A stretch of DNA of 64,000 nucleotides from Auriscalpium vulgare (Eukaryota > Basidiomycota > Agaricomycetes > Russulales > Auriscalpiaceae). Position numbers and translations under genes: made by a program. The stretch lies in NCBI GenBank assembly GCA_019915015.1, contig JAHBBC010000032.1, forward strand, positions 310,001-374,000, given 5' to 3'. Below, piece by piece: positions 33,251 through 46,620 of this stretch. Positions within the stretch are counted from its first letter, which is position 1; the number at the start of each line of letters is the position of its first letter. The notes under the pieces were generated by a model, which worked only from the letters and a program-made list of their open reading frames with translations, was not told the DNA's origin and did not search any database.

Positions 33251-35260
33251 CGGCGAAGGTCTGAGAGGTCCGAGATAAGTATGGGTATTGGGGCTGGTGG
33301 ACGGTACCGTGTGCGCGAGAGGACGACAATGGGCGCTGTGTGGCGGGCGCAACGAATCGCGGCTGCGTGCCGCCGTCCGTCCATCTTCCTCCACCCCGCC
33401 CCGTTGAACTCTCGACCCAACGCCGAAGCGAAGTGATAGCTATGAAGCGGTGAGATCGATGAGGGTCGCAGTGCTGGGTGTGCTCGAAACACGGTGAGTC
33501 GCGTGAATTGCGTACACTGCATACAAGCCACCGAGGTCCTAATACAACCAAGGCCCGCAAGGGAAAGCGAAAGCACAGCGATAGCTAGCATAAACCAGCA
33601 TCCACCTCCTGGGAGACGTAGATGGCTCGCAACCGCCAGCACGTTCAATGACATGCTACACCTGCCGTCGAACTCTTGACTCGGGATACGACCGGTTCAT
33701 CGTCTCACCTTAACTCGCCTTGCAAGAACCTCGAACTGCCGCAAGGCAGCTCGAGAACAATGGTCTTCACTATCCGGATCGATCTTTTGGCACGGAGCCG
33801 ACTCTCTGGTGCCGCTGTTCTCCTGGTGTCATACTCACAAGCGAGAATACGGCAAGCACTGAGCGGCACAGCTGCATGTCCGGAAAAACTCGGTCGCGGA
33901 CCGCGATTCACATCACAGTGGACAATATGCCTGGGGCCTTGGCTTATCCATGATGCCTGAAGGACAGCCACAAGCCGTGCTGTTAAGCGAGGGGCGAGAG
34001 GACACGCCGGAGGACGAGCAGGAAACTAGTGCGCGAGCGTGGAGCTAGTCTGTCATTTTGCTTGTGTACATGTGCTGGCCGCGTCAGGATCTATGTCACT
34101 GCGCCTAAATTTGTTTCTGCTCCCCGGACTCGCTAGACAGCTTGGCGGAATCTGCCAACAGCGTTGCGCTATTGCTTGTGCGCTCCCGTGGAACGTGATA
34201 TCATTCCATACTATGGGATCCTGATACCCCATCCAGGATGGTGTATCAGGACGGCACGCGGACATGCGTTGCGGGTGCTTGGTCATGCCCGGACTGCGTG
34301 CAACATGACTGATATTGGCAGAAATACTGTACGACAGCCCGTGGCCGTGATGGAAAGGCTAGGACTGATTCTGCGCCTTCTACTGGATCATCGTCAGGTG
34401 TTCAGGGACTCGGAAATACGGGCTGTGTGAGTTACGGGCTTTGTGGGACGTGGTGGCGCGTGAACACTACTGTATAGGCACCCATACAAAGGATCATCAT
34501 CATAGTGTCCCGGCACTTCTCTTGTGATGGAAAACTAATAGAAACGTTTTTCGAAGGCGAGTCGCGTGTATCCTAGGGCCCAAGAGAGACGTTTAGCCCG
34601 GGACGATCTCGGAGAGGAGAATCTTGTGAGCGGGATCCACAGCGGCGGACCTCACCGGCGTCCGTGGTCAAGAGGATGCGGACATTTCTTAGCTGGAACA
34701 TAGTTGATATTCGTCGGCGGCTGCAGCAGAACAGAATTTTGAGCGCGAGTCCAAAAGTATCGACATACATCAGGTAATCGGTCTGAGTGTCTCATGATTG
34801 GGCTAACCAGCAAAGTACAACATAGCGAACGCAAAAGATAACGACAGCATGCAAGGAGAAAGCGTACGAAAACAAAGCATAGTACGTAGGAGACATGAGG
34901 ATAACGCAAAAGCGATTTAACGCAAGCAGCAAGGAAAGGCACGTCGATCGGCCGCGACAACGACCAGTGTCACGCGGGATTTGGCTGTGCGTAGGGGGCT
35001 GGACCGCCGCGAGTGCCATATCACACGCACTTCAAACAGCGGCTCGAGCACCTAAGAGAAGTTTTAACTCGATGAGATTGTGAGAAACGATGGAGTGAGC
35101 GTGAAACAGACGGGCGTTGGGCTCACCTTTTCCTGTTGGCGGGCGATGAAGGCCTGGAATGTCGGAAGATATACACCCAATGTAGGGCTGACTGGAGCTT
35201 CGAAACGATGGATCAGTAGATGCGGTTGGGGCATTCAAAAACCGCCGAAAGAACTCAAGG
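33251..35260. other. No gene recognised
   Basis: Contains only short open frames. The region where a family B partner of A4 would start (33500 onward, plus strand) shows none of the YIYAGxESMNTPA, RPCL or MGTF motifs. Confidence 0.35.
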
Positions 35261-36715
35261 GAAAATATGTGCTTACTAGACTGACTTTGGATGGCAAGAT
35301 CCTTGAGTGCTGCCCGCAGACTTTTCGATTCCCGGTCCAACCACTGGCAGATATGCATGCAAAACCGGACGACTGCTCTGCCACCGAGCAGGGTGCTGTG
35401 ATGCAGCGTAAAATATGAGAGGATGTCGATCAGAGCGCACGTACAACGCGACCTCGAGGCGTCGAGATCCACAGAAAGACTGCCTCTCACTGCGAGGTCG
35501 TAGCTCGCACTCCGCGCGTTCTTGGTCCAGTATATCGAGAGCTGCGGGTGCGTAGCCTCGAGCGTTCAAGATCTAGCGGTACATGAGAGCAGGAGTCATT
35601 GGAAGAGCGGGAAGAGATCACCCTGCGATCACAGTGAGCTCGGTCGCAAGTAGCTTGCATTTGCCAAACTCTCCACTGTTCCAGGTCAAGATCAAAATTT
35701 ACGACAGGAATAAATCGGAATGGGGATCTTCGTATTCCAGTAGCATCTGGCTATCCGGTCTGAAGAACTTATCTGAAGGGACGCGCCGCTGATTGGTTGT
35801 AGTAAAGTCAATCTGTGACGCTGAGTCCTCTTTCGGTAGCGTGTTGTTCAACCATCGTCTGCATTACGGCCCGTCAGCAGCCGATGGAATGGATAGTCAC
35901 CGCCCGGACGCGAAGAATCGCCGTCTGACACGAGGAATGCCATTGATGCACATAGTCGCCTGTCTAACGCAATGGAATTCGATCCGCGGGCCGACGCCCT
36001 GGAGTTGCTAGTTGCCGTCTGAGGGCGATGAGTCGAAGAGTCGATGGAGTCGCCACCCGACGCGTCTGATACACAACCATTTGACGAAAGAGGAAGACGG
36101 AATATGCTGGCGATGTGGGGATTCCTCGATCAAAGGACCAGGCGCTGAAGGGGGATGCGGCGCGCAATAAGTCGTAGTCCTGCCACGCTTAGTATCTTCG
36201 TCGGGGTAGGTCATGACCTTGATTTACTGGCGCCATCGTTACATGGGCGACGAACTCTGGCGACTATCCTTGGCTGTTTGTCGGGTAGGAACGTAAAGCT
36301 GTCCAAGAATGAGATACAAGTTTGTCCCACGGTAGGGGAGGAGATGGTGTGACGGCGGGGCGGCCATCCTGGGTGCGTAGCAGATGCACAGCAACGCACA
36401 TCCGCTCATCGATGCAAAACGCCTCGTGCGGCTTGGGAAGGCTTGGCCTCAGGATTGTAGCAGGAGATAGATGGAACCTCCGATCGGCCATTGTCATGAG
36501 CATCACCTGCCAGCAGATGTCAACCACATTGGTATAGAAGTAGGACAGTGTCTTACCTGAGTGACAATCCCACATATTTCCTCACAGGCAGCGCAAGGTG
36601 CCTCCCCAATGCAACAGGGTCCTCCAGTGTTCTCAATGGTGCGCCCAGGATCCGTGTAAAAGACGACGAAGCCCCGTATGCAGGCGTGCACATAGATCTT
36701 CGTCGTAAAGGGCAA
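35260..36715 (-). pseudogene. Family A copy A5
   Basis: Exon 1 is readable from about 36715 as GFVVFYTDPGRT followed by PCCIGEAPCAACEEICGIVTQ-like residues, matching the family core and YVGYVTQ end, then a GTAAGA donor near 36556. Exon 2 includes DERMCVAVHLLRTQDGRPAV and SPPLPWDKLVSHSW (36420-36330). The later motif is FRFIPVVNFDLDLEQW near 35740-35690, and the charged tail ALDILDQERAECELRPRSER is near 35540-35480. Frames change between blocks. The head-to-head partner is B3, whose main exon starts at about 37537. Confidence 0.5.
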
Positions 36716-37536
36716 GTCTAGAATCTTGGTGTCCCTTGAACTTCTTCATAGCCGATCCATGATAGCGGCAAGTGGGGCATCGCGGACCCAAGTAAATGGG
36801 CGTTGAGGGAAGGGGGAGAAACTTGGGAACGGCGCGCTGGCCAAGGCTCAGGCTAGCCTATGCCAATATGTGGCGCAGCTCTCGTGGAGATGACCAACCG
36901 GCGTTTCCCACCGAGTCAACGGCCCGGGAGTTGTTCCGCAAAAGGCTGAACTCGGTGCAGCTCTCGAGTCCTCTCAGGCCGACAAGGCTTACGCCCTTAG
37001 CAATGAACAGGCTCAGCCAGTTGCTCCCTCGGGTTCAATCTTCTGGGAAAAGGGGCCGACTTCCGAAAGCGCTTTCGCAGCGGGCGCTGCGCCATACATA
37101 CTATACTTAACCCTGAGTACGTATCTCCCAAAAGAAATATCTTACTAGGACCGCACAAAAGCAATGTCTTCTAGGACGCAACAACATTATGCGAACAGGT
37201 ACTGATAAAGGCGGACAAGCTTGTCCTTAGGGTTCGAGCCTGTCACCTTCTGATCAAGCCGATGAAGCACTCTGCGACGCCCATTCATAGTACTATGACG
37301 CTCGGGGACGCTATGGACCTGAGGAGTCGGGATCCTTGGTACGTTACCGCTACCGTAACTAACCACGCAGACGACTCACTGAATGGATTCCTGATTAATA
37401 TCCAGTAAATGTTAAGTAGGTGTGTCCGTAGGTGAGCTCCCAAGTTCTGCCATCTTCCGCTCGCACCAGCGAAACCATTTGCGACGGACGGACATTATCC
37501 CACAGAAGCGTTCTATCATTCGCGACATCACACCAA
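36716..37536. promoter_or_regulatory. Upstream region between A5 and B3
   Basis: About 0.8 kb between the first recognisable exons of the divergent pair. No conserved coding content; a short open frame 36796-37110 has no family motif. Confidence 0.3.
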
Positions 37537-38266
37537 TGGTGAAGATTACTGAATACGGGTACATCTACGCAGGAAAGGATGCGATGAACACCCCGCACGA
37601 GCTGTCTGTGGGCGACTTGACCCTAGGGTCAATCTCCCCCCACACACATATGCGACGGGAAAGGACGACACTAGCGTTATAAGCAAGCTAGGACACTGAC
37701 CGAAAGCTCCGACTCAGGAGAAGAAGACCCGTCCCTGCCCTCGTCCTACGCGTCCAGGCCACTCAGGCCGACCATCTCATCGGCAACCCTTGGAGAGGAT
37801 ATTCCGCATATTCCGCAAGTTCTCCCTTCTGGGGACTTTCAATGGCACTGCAAGAGATAGCCTTGTAGAGGTGTTCCAGATGTTCCTTGTTACCAGTCCA
37901 CCCCAACCCATCCGCGCAGCTTAAAGAATTGTAGTGCATACAACACCTCAATGGAGAACCAAGAAGTGGCCAGCTTGGATCTTACTGTGCCTCATACCTC
38001 GCCGCAGACGTGACATGAAAGAGCTATGGGGCGGCTCATAGGAATGGATCGGTTTTCACTTGGACCCACACTGTTGGAGGACTTCAGGACAGAGGCTGAA
38101 GTTCGATGGACGAAGTGGCAGGAAATGCTCGAAGATGGAAGGCTTTGAGGACTTTGTCTCGACGACTATATGGTGAGGAGTCGTTATCCCCTTTGACCTC
38201 CCATCTATCACGGACTTCTTTCCAATCTCCAGTCTTATATCGCGGTTTTATTCAACGACAATTGCC
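37537..38266 (+). pseudogene. Family B copy B3
   Basis: Starts near 37537 with MVKITEYGYIYAGKDAMNTP, then a TRPC-like position, LLGTFNGTARDSLVEVFQMF (37830-37890), SPPQPIRAA, GFHLDPHCWRTSGQRLKFDG-type sequence and WTKWQEMLEDG, ending DDYM before GTGAGG at 38173. A micro-exon of 34 nt (38233-38266) follows a CTCCAG acceptor and precedes GTGAGT, close to the 36 nt seen in B1 and B4. Several stops break the main exon. Later exons are not resolved. Divergent from A5. Confidence 0.5.
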
Positions 38267-39600
38267 GTGAGTCAGCGTCACGGTATCGTGCTATAGGTCA
38301 TCTTGACGAACCCATCGTTGTAGAATAGAAAGGCGCCCGACGGCGAGTTCTGGATCCGTGACAAACGCTCATAGGGTATGTCGCTAAATATCTACGTGTT
38401 ACAATTTAGGGTCTCACTGTTCACGCCGGAAAGTAATGTTCCATTCGCAATGCTTGTCGGAATTGCCACCGACACAGTCACGTTTGAAGCTCTAAGACTA
38501 CCCCCGACCGAGAAGCTGTGTAAGTTCGCTTGAATCTCACGGCTTCACGGAACATCGACTAACGACTGCATTACAGAAGCCCATTCCGAGCACAGTTCTC
38601 TGGTACGGAACCAAAAACACGCACGTTCACGGTGAGCCTTCACGAACACAATTTCAATCTGGTGACTCTCACGTGTCGTTCATATGCAGTCATTATTCGG
38701 CTGCGACACCAATCGGTGGTGTATTACCAATAACCGATAGCTTGAATTTCACGAGATCGGGGATCTAGAGATGCGAAAAAGTGAACAAAGCGCGGTACAC
38801 ACACATCGCAAGGACCCAATCCTCGTTGTGCGGTCCGGGAATTGCCGGTCACTACGACCCCGCCGCTGACACGGCCCTCTGCAGACTGAAAGCTCCGCCG
38901 CTAAGGCTGCCGCAAACGACGCATCCGACCAGGTGCGTATATTCCGGCTCGACACGAGAAATTGGCATTCCAAGTCAAGACACGTTCGTACAGAGATGGA
39001 AACGAGTTGAGAGCAAGAAAACCAGAAGGTTGAGGTTCACAAAGCGGTTGCGTCCTGTTGTTCGCCCATCCGTGGACGGAGCTATATGGAGGAACCCAGG
39101 CGAGACAATCAAAGAGATTAGACAACGCTGGAGCCTGAGGGTCCCGCAAGTGACTCGAGAGCGTCAGGGAAATTTGCGCACAGTCTCCTTTGTGATTGGG
39201 GGATATATGAAAGATTATCGGGGCTGTATGATGTAAAACAATTGCTTGAAATATTTCGTTTCGGTCAGCTACCTGACGCCTCCAACCGCACCCGAAAGCA
39301 GAGCAAATGAACGAGAAGAGACATCGGAGAAAAAGACGCTAAGTATGTGGGGGCATGTAGACAACAGCGATGGAAAAATGATAGAAGCTATACTTCACGC
39401 GTCGCTAGCACGGCGCGCCACAGGCTCGTGTCTACATCGTGCAAAATCGGACTGTGTGGCCAGCGAGTTCCCCGTTTTACGGGAATATCAGCCAGACTTC
39501 AGCGGTCATATTGGGTTGCCGACGGTCCAAGAAAGGCCCACAGCCCAATGTTGACAACGGAAAGGAGACGCGAGAAAGACCGGCCACAAGCTGGATGGAA
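38267..39600. other. Possible B3 3' exons, then duplicated flank of A6
   Basis: No exon beyond the micro-exon can be supported. From about 39390 onward the DNA resembles the 3' flank of A1 (2930-3400). An open frame at 38781-39236 has no recognised motif. Confidence 0.3.
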
Positions 39601-41030
39601 CATCAACTGTCTGGCCAAGAAGCTAAGAGCGCTGGTGTACAAGGCTTCATCTCCGACGATGAGACGGTACTCGGACACCGCGATGGCGGAGCTGTTGGCC
39701 GTATCTTGCACGATTCGAACCAAGCGGCGAAGAACGAATCCCGCAATGGCCTTCGGGGTGTGTTACTGCGGCATGGAATGTGAGCGAGCACGTTAACGGG
39801 GACGGATGATGCGGCCCGTACTGATGAAGGGCCCGGTTGGGGGGGGGGGGGACGGGGGCGGGGGGGCGAAGCAGCTAATCTCCCTTCCTGGAATGAAATC
39901 TGCTGACGATGTAGCCTCGGACACCATCCTGATGTCCTATCTCTTTGCCCCACTTTCTCAAGGTGAGCGCAGAGACGCTGTTGCGACTCCGCGATGACCT
40001 GAAAGAGCCACGTTACCCACAGTCAAGTGTAAGAAAAAGGAGAGAACCCACTTCGTTACCGCTGCAATCTCGTCCCATAACAGAGTTGCATTGCAAGCTC
40101 TTATACTGTCGATATTGTCGAGCTCGAAAGTCAACCACGGGAACAAAATTGATATAGCGGTCTTCTCGTTGACAATATACCCAGCTGGAAAGAATGAAGG
40201 AACTCCAGAGAGGATAGCCCATCATCGAAAATTGCGGATGGATCCGAGTCCGCGTTTGATGTTGTTTCCGACTGATCGCTAGCTAATCAGCTGGGAAAGG
40301 CACTGATGTGTCACAGAGCAAAACGGATACGTGAGACGCGTGCGAGGCGGTCTCGGGTTCGACTGCGTGCTGTGAGGTGGATAGTATTTGGAGGTTTGTC
40401 ACGGGCGTCTATTAGAAGCTTAGCCAGCGCACGGCTTGCCGTCGGCCACTGTGTAGGCCGTGACGTACAGGTATTGGCCAAGGGGTTAGATCAGGAGCGA
40501 ATGAGTGGTCTATCTTTCCGTCAACATTTGTGACCCGAAGTGTTGAAAGATCGATGAGAGTGAGGTTACAGGTCGTCCACCGTAAGGCGAGCTAGGTTAT
40601 CTGCAGAAGCCGGACGACGGCGGGTGAGTAGCAGGGCGATTGCAATGCACATTTGTTCGTCAAAGAGAGTCTGCTGACGGAATCGCAGGCCGCGGACTGA
40701 GGATATAGCAGGAGCACCGGTGGTATCGTACGACAAGCATGACAGATCGATGCCGCGAAGTCCTATGTCAACCACCCATTCACCTAGACTATGCAACTTA
40801 CCTGGGTGACATCACCCAACGTATATCCTCGCGCGTAGATTTCGTTGCTGCCCTCTGTTGCTACAGGGTCTTCGAGTCTCCCGGTCGCTACAGGATCCAG
40901 CTGTGAAGACGACAAACGCCCATAAAGCGGGGGGAAATTGTAAGCGGTACGAGCCAACGGCACGACTTTCATCAGCAGGCTTGCGGCCAGCTCAGCCAGA
41001 GCTTCTTGACATCTTCGAGAACTCATCCCT
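39600..41030 (-). pseudogene. Family A copy A6
   Basis: The start is near 41026 (MSSRRCQEALAELAASLLMK), then PLARTAYNFPPLYGR, LDPVATGRLEDPVATEG and YTLGDVTQ, i.e. the family A exon 1, with an added base upsetting VGYVTQ. The exon 2 motif ending is seen near 40740-40600, and FELDNIDSIRACNATLLWDE near 40130-40070 corresponds to the FVPVVNFELDISTVEELA block of A1. The 3' flank is shared with A1. A G13 run at 39839-39851 lies in the 3' part. Broken as written; no family B partner found across 41.1-41.7 kb. Confidence 0.55.
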
Positions 41031-41698
41031 GGTATAGCCGGAGAGCGGAGATGACAGTGGACAGAGAATACGATTGGTGGCGCGGCAACAATGATTGAGC
41101 CAGGAAGTCTGCGCTTTGTCCCAGGGTCGGAACTTGGGTGGCTCGGACGTGGTGTCTCACGGATGTTGAATGAAATAGCACGCTGATTCCCGGCTGGAAG
41201 CTGAGCGGACGCGGCCGGTCGTCTAGTGGTCGAGTTTTGATCAAGGAAGTGATGATCCAAGTCAGGACGCGCGCGCAGAGAGGCCCCACCCGAGCGTAGG
41301 AGCCGTGGCCAACTCACAATTCCCACGGGAAAGAAACCAAGAAACCCAAACAAACAACTGTCATTTCGACTGGCGGACGGACACATTATTTATTAGTATC
41401 AATAATGACCACAAGATGCGACTAGCAACAAAGCAGGCAAACATAAAAGCGCCAAGAGGGTATTATAGTATGAACACGGACGGCTAACGGGGTTAAAAGG
41501 CTACAAGATGCGCGAGCGCGCGAGCGCGAACAGGCAAACGTTTCAAGCGACGGAGATAATGCTACAGCGGGAAGACAAGCAGACAGAGAATACATAGAGG
41601 GTCCACCATCGGGTGTTTGTACGTGCGTAGAGAATTGAAGTGTGGTGCAAGAAGTGTGCTGAAGGCGAACGAATGCTCCGGTGATGCGATGGGGGCGT
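41031..41698. other. Intergenic, nothing recognised
   Basis: Upstream side of A6. No family B motif on the plus strand. Confidence 0.35.
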
Positions 41699-43103
41699 TC
41701 AGAATTCGGAATCATGTCGTGGAAGTCGAACGGGAGAGTGGGGCCAGCCTCGGGCTTTGGTACTTGGCGCGAAACAGCTCATTGCAGTTGTTGGAGAACC
41801 CGGTTGTGTCGGCGCCAAGCCGAACTCGAAGGGCGGAAGGTCGAGCCCCATGCCCGGCGCCGATGCCCATGTCCTGCAGGCCCTGGTGGTATGTCTGAAA
41901 GTCATGGTCGGCCGGGGGGGATACGCATCCTTCGAGGTGCACTGCGCCGGAGCGGCCGTCAGGACTCGAAGGCGCGCTGGGGCTGCGCGCGGTAGCGGCA
42001 GAGACATATCCGACGGGCCGACCGAGCCCGAGTTAGATCGAGGAGGGTCCGAGTGCGAGGAGCAGAGATGTCGGCGGCGTGCTGTTTGCAGGATATGGAT
42101 CAGCCTGATCTGCGTAGGCGTGCATCGCGTCGTCGGCGCAATGTTGTCAAGCGGCGATCTGTTAAGTTCGTGATGTCGGCTGCGCAGCGCCAGGCAGCGA
42201 TGAGAAGAGCGAGAGTTGAAGTTCTGATATTGATGCGTGAGTGAGAAAAAAAGAAGCGATGCGCGAGCACGAGGCAATCACGATAGGAACATCCGGCAGC
42301 GTCGCAGGGAAAACCCGTGGAGGAAAGGCTCTCGAATAGATCAGCGTGGACCTCGGGCATGTCGGCGAAAATGCGCGCGGGGGACCAGTAAGGGCCTGAA
42401 CGAAGGCGCGGAGGACCATAGCGGGCCCAGCGCTGGACGGACGCCGCCGGCAACGTTGTAGCGAGGGCAGGCATTCCCTCCCCGGTGAATGCGGGCGCGC
42501 GCTGGAGTGCGGGAAGCAAGTCGAGCTGCGGAAGGCCGATGGGTTATGTTGTGCGGAAGGGGGACAGAGGAGCCGCCTGGGAAGCATCGCGGCGGGTTGG
42601 ACCGGAAGTGGTCGGCTTCTTACGGCGGCGGCGAGCTGCTCCCCTTCCATGCCCTCCGAGTAAGAGCTGGCGCGACGCTCGCACCGCTGTCGTCCTCGGC
42701 GGATGGGGGCCTTCGTCTTCTTCTTCCTTGTCTTGTGTGTCACGGGGCGAAGTCGTAGTTCGGGTACATCGTTTCTTGTGCTCGGCCTTGCGTGCTTTGC
42801 CTTGATCTCCCACAAGAGGCTTCGTCGAGAGGCAGGGCGCGCAGCAGTTTCTAGTGATCGCGATAAGTGAGCGCCTCCAACTGCGCGTGGGACGCGGGGG
42901 ACACGTACCAAGATCTTGGCAGGGAGCCGGTGCGTCTCATGGTGCCCGGAAACGTGTTTCTGGCGTACAAAGTCTGCGCGAAGAGCATGAGGCGTGGGGG
43001 GACCGAGGAATATAGCCCTGGGACCGGCGCTTCCCGTCGTCACTCGAACGCCCTTCAAGGACGTCATAGAATGAACGCCGGCTTGCATGGTGGCTCCGCA
43101 CAT
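41699..43103 (-). CDS. Hypothetical, long open minus-strand region
   Basis: One minus-strand frame is open for 313 codons (42162-43103), and a second continues 41699-42277. Composition is Arg/Pro/Ser-rich, with a possible globular segment ending in SLFSSLPGAAQPTSRT. GC content is raised, which lengthens open frames on both strands, so openness alone is weak support. I recognise no family. A plus-strand open frame overlaps much of it. Confidence 0.2.
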
Positions 43104-43237
43104 ACCGTATAGGAATTTCGGCGCAATCGTGGCTCACGCAATGGAAGGGTCATGCGATGATGCTACCTTAGCTCGTCAAAGCGCACAGTATAAAATGGGG
43201 GACTTCCGGCGAGCTCGGGCGATTTTCTAACCACCAT

Positions 43238-44681
43238 ATGTCCGCGAAAGTACCCAACTCGAAAGATCGGAAATTACCGAAGCCGCGCTCTTGGCTAGGG
43301 GCCATGGGCATCGACTGGCTTCTACGGAGAGGTGCCTCCCGACGAGAGCGCTTCAAGGTGAGTGGAGACACCACGTATTTTCTGCAGAGGTTTGATTCCG
43401 ATGATCGCCCCAGATCCTCGACGATGTCTACGAATCTGGCTGCACGTGAACTGGGACACTGCGACGTGTACATGGATTCAGAGGACTGATCGGGAAAATG
43501 GTAAGCCCGGCTAGCACCTACACCTCGAGCACGGCATCTCACTATGGGAAACGTCGCCAGGCTTCAAGCGCACCGGGAAGTCGCAGCGAGATATTTCTCG
43601 CGACAAAGTCGGCAACGGGTCGCCCTCTGGCAAGGTCATCGACTGGCGACCCGGCCTACGTAAAGAGGCGTTTGAGAAGTCTCTGAGGGCCTCGCGTCGA
43701 CTACATCGAACCTGTACTATGCCCACTGTGACTCGAGTGTTCCTATCAGAAGGTGGTTCATCCTGACAGCCGCGTGCAGCCTGATCCCACTGTTCTATGA
43801 GGCATGGCGTCTGCTTGTCGAGTTATCACATGCCATGGGCGCTGGACGGCCTGGTATTGTACTCGTCTTACCAGCAAACGGTCGGCGCAATGGCGGAGCT
43901 CGTCAAGGAGTCTCGCTTCTTCATCGATGCAAGTTCTAGAATGCCAAGACTGACATCATGTGTGTGCCCCTAGGGAGGTCGCGTGAAGTACATCGGGCCT
44001 CGTGACGAGGCGTCTGCCTGACGACTTTCGTCCGCGCGCACGTCGGTCACCCATCTCCGCGCTTCAAGTCGAGTACTCGCCCTTTACGCTCGACATCGAG
44101 GCCAAGGCAAACGGCGTCTGCAGGTCGCTGCGCGAGCTCGGCATCACCGTCATCGCGTACTCGGCCCTCGGGCGCGGCCTCATCAACGGGAAATTCGTAC
44201 GCGTGTCCTTGACGCGCGCGCTGTGATGGTTTTCACGCGCAGATTGCCTGTGCAGAAAGGGCCGGAGGACTTCGCTGAGGACGACCTTCAGGCGTTTTAT
44301 CCCGCGCTACCGAAGGAGAACTTTCCCAGATCTTGCGGATCGCGGACGACCTGAAGCAGCTCGTGCGCGCGCCCGGGCCGAGCGCGGTCCAGTCGCGCTG
44401 GCGGGCTGCTTGCGCAGGGCCCGGGGGAGTCATCCCGATCCCGGGCACGCGCAACGTCAAGGTGCGCTCATCGCTCTCGTCCGCTGTCGGTAATCGTGCT
44501 GAGGTGGGTGTGCGCAGATCTGAAAGAAAAATTTGGCGCGCTCTGGATTCAAGCTCACGACCTGAGGGAAGGGAGGAGGTCAGGAAGATCGCGGAGAGGC
44601 GGATGCGACGCTTCAGGGAGATAGGTATCGGCCCTGTATGAAGGAGACGCTCTCGTGGAAACGACGTCGCTTCCGAAGTAG
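43238..44681 (+). CDS. Aldo/keto reductase (NADPH-dependent), frame-broken
   Basis: The ATG at 43238 gives MSAKVPNSKDRKLPKPRSWL then GAMGID, the N-terminal barrel start. After a plausible intron, LDDVYESGC and CDVYMDSED place the catalytic Tyr (DVY at 43463-43471). SEIFLATKSATG (about 43590-43625) holds the Lys, and NLYYAHCDSSVPIRR (43709-43755) the His of YAH. AMAELVKE is followed by an intron ending CCCTAG, then GRVKYIG. ALQVEYSPFTLDIEAKANGV, GITVIAYSALGRGLINGKF, PKENFP, GPGGVIPIPGTRNVK and EVRKIAE complete the fold, with stop TAG at 44679-44681. These enzymes reduce carbonyls with NADPH in the cytosol. Typical length is about 330-345 residues. At least four single-base shifts interrupt it. 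Exons at 44.0-44.6 kb are GC-rich. Confidence 0.8.
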
Positions 44682-46620
44682 ACAAGCGCACGACCACGGG
44701 GCAAGCGGGCGAAGGATAGTCTAAAAGAGGTGTCACGTCGGATGTAATTCTGTGAGCGAAGAGAATGATGTTCAAGCAATACCAGCGTCCTCACCAGTGT
44801 ATGGTCGAAATATGGTAGACGCGTTATCAATGTCGGCTACTTGGGCGTGAAAGCACAGGGTAGTCAGAGCGGCAGCGCCCTGCCAACTGGTCGCCACTCT
44901 GCGAAGGGCATCAACGGACGTCGAGGAGATGTGTACAAGAAAGATATGATGTCCGGGATACTGTATGTAGTGCAGCATCGTTTTATTTCATTTACATACC
45001 AAACACCCATTAAGCGCACCATGAAGTGGTGCGTGTCACACGGCAGGTTCTCCCCATCGTAGCGGTTAGACTTCAGAGTCTCCTTGTCAGGGTATGTGAT
45101 CACCTTAGCGGCCGGAGGACACTTGTCATGAGGCTCCACCGGTGCGTTGGCCCACCATGTATACCGCGTGCATAATCAGAATGCTACATAGTGTCCAGCA
45201 AAAAGGCAAACACCCCGTCCTTCACACTCCGGTACCACGGACGATTGAGATGTGTCGGGTCGTCCGCCGCCTGCTTATAGGTCTACAAAGATATTTTGGT
45301 CAAGGAGAACTAAATAATATGAAGAGCGAACTGACGAGCATATTCAAAGCGGTTTTAATGATGGAGTAAGACGTGCTTGGCTCCCGAATGCGAGGGCCGA
45401 TGCTTCCAAGTCCGCTGCTGACAATTCACGATGACCTTGCGCTCGACCCTTCTAAGGTATGGCAAGTACGCCGCGCAACGAGGCGGGCCGGCTCTTCCTT
45501 CTTCCGACGTTGGCCTTGAAATGTGGTGTAGCAGTGCCTCTTCGGTGGCGTCAAAGGGTCCATCCATGCCGCATCTGTTGAAAGAGTGAGAAGGGATGAT
45601 GAAATGACGCGCGAGTCCTCCACAATCATGAATTGCTGATCAGGTAGTCCAAGCCTTGCTCACTAAGCACCTCGTTGGCGGGCCGCTGCAGATGCATTAT
45701 AGACGCCGCATCGCTGACGTCGACGTGCGACGATGTGAAGCTTGCCTGCCGAAGGTGCCCGCAAGACCTTCAATTGCGGTCGCGGATTCCGGCTGTCGAC
45801 AGGTTGCGACTAAAACGTTGGCTGAGGAGGCGATGAGCTGCCTTGACGAACTCGAAGTCCAATCGCGGTGGAAACTATGGGAAGTCGGTCAAACACATTG
45901 AATCCACTGGAGTCCTTCGCCACGCAACCCAAGTTACTAGCCAGGTAAACTGTCTTAGACATGCTGCAGGTACCGGGAGAAGAAGGATGAAGCAGCAAAT
46001 GTCCACAAATGTCGACATCGATTTGAAAGGCCGGGTCTACTCGGAAAATGTCGGCCGATGAGCAAGATCCCAGAACCATTTCGCAGAGATATCACTCAAC
46101 GCTCTGGCGCAATCGCTTCTGAAGGGGTCGCGAATCGTGACTTGCAGTGGGGAAAGCAGCGATATGAGCGCGCAAAGGGTGTAGAATTGAAAGGGATTAG
46201 ATTTGATCTGAGATGAGGCTGTGCATAGCGGCATGTCACATCATTGTGACTCTCGCGTCCGCCCAACTCCGTGGACGGGAATGCATACGTGAGCTCAGGA
46301 GCTCTGAGCTAACAGCTCCTACCGCCAGCAAATACCAGAAACTTACCTTTGTCTCCGACCTGTTGAGTCGAACGGAAAGGTCACGAACACCGCATCAGCC
46401 AGGACGGTCTAAAATTCTGTAAGTAAGGACTGCCCTAATGCCCCTGGGGTCGGTTAGGTGTTGGCTTAGCTAGACGCATTTCAATTTACACCCGCGCGCG
46501 AGCGCTTAGCCTTCGGAAGCTACCGGCTCAGGATGAAGGGCTGCTACATGTTGTAGCATCGTCGCTGGGTGTACGCGGCATCGCCGCCGGTCAGGTATCA
46601 TACGGAGCTCGTGGGCTGCG
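44682..46620. other. No gene recognised
   Basis: Minus-strand fragments such as EPHDKCPPAAKVITYPDKET (45139 downward) and DATEEALLHHISRPTSEEGR (about 45560-45500) look protein-like but cannot be joined or assigned. They may belong to one unrecognised, intron-rich or broken minus-strand gene. Confidence 0.3.

Noticed and set aside
39439..39783. Plus-strand ORF downstream of A6 with a protein-like run (GFISDDETVLGHRDGGAVGR)
   Set aside because: The duplicated flank of A1 does not preserve the frame or the residues, so coding constraint is not supported.
42162..43103. PAS-domain photoreceptor reading of the 313-codon ORF
   Set aside because: Only a short LPDVPIVIAS-like string suggested it; no cofactor-binding motif or downstream block follows.
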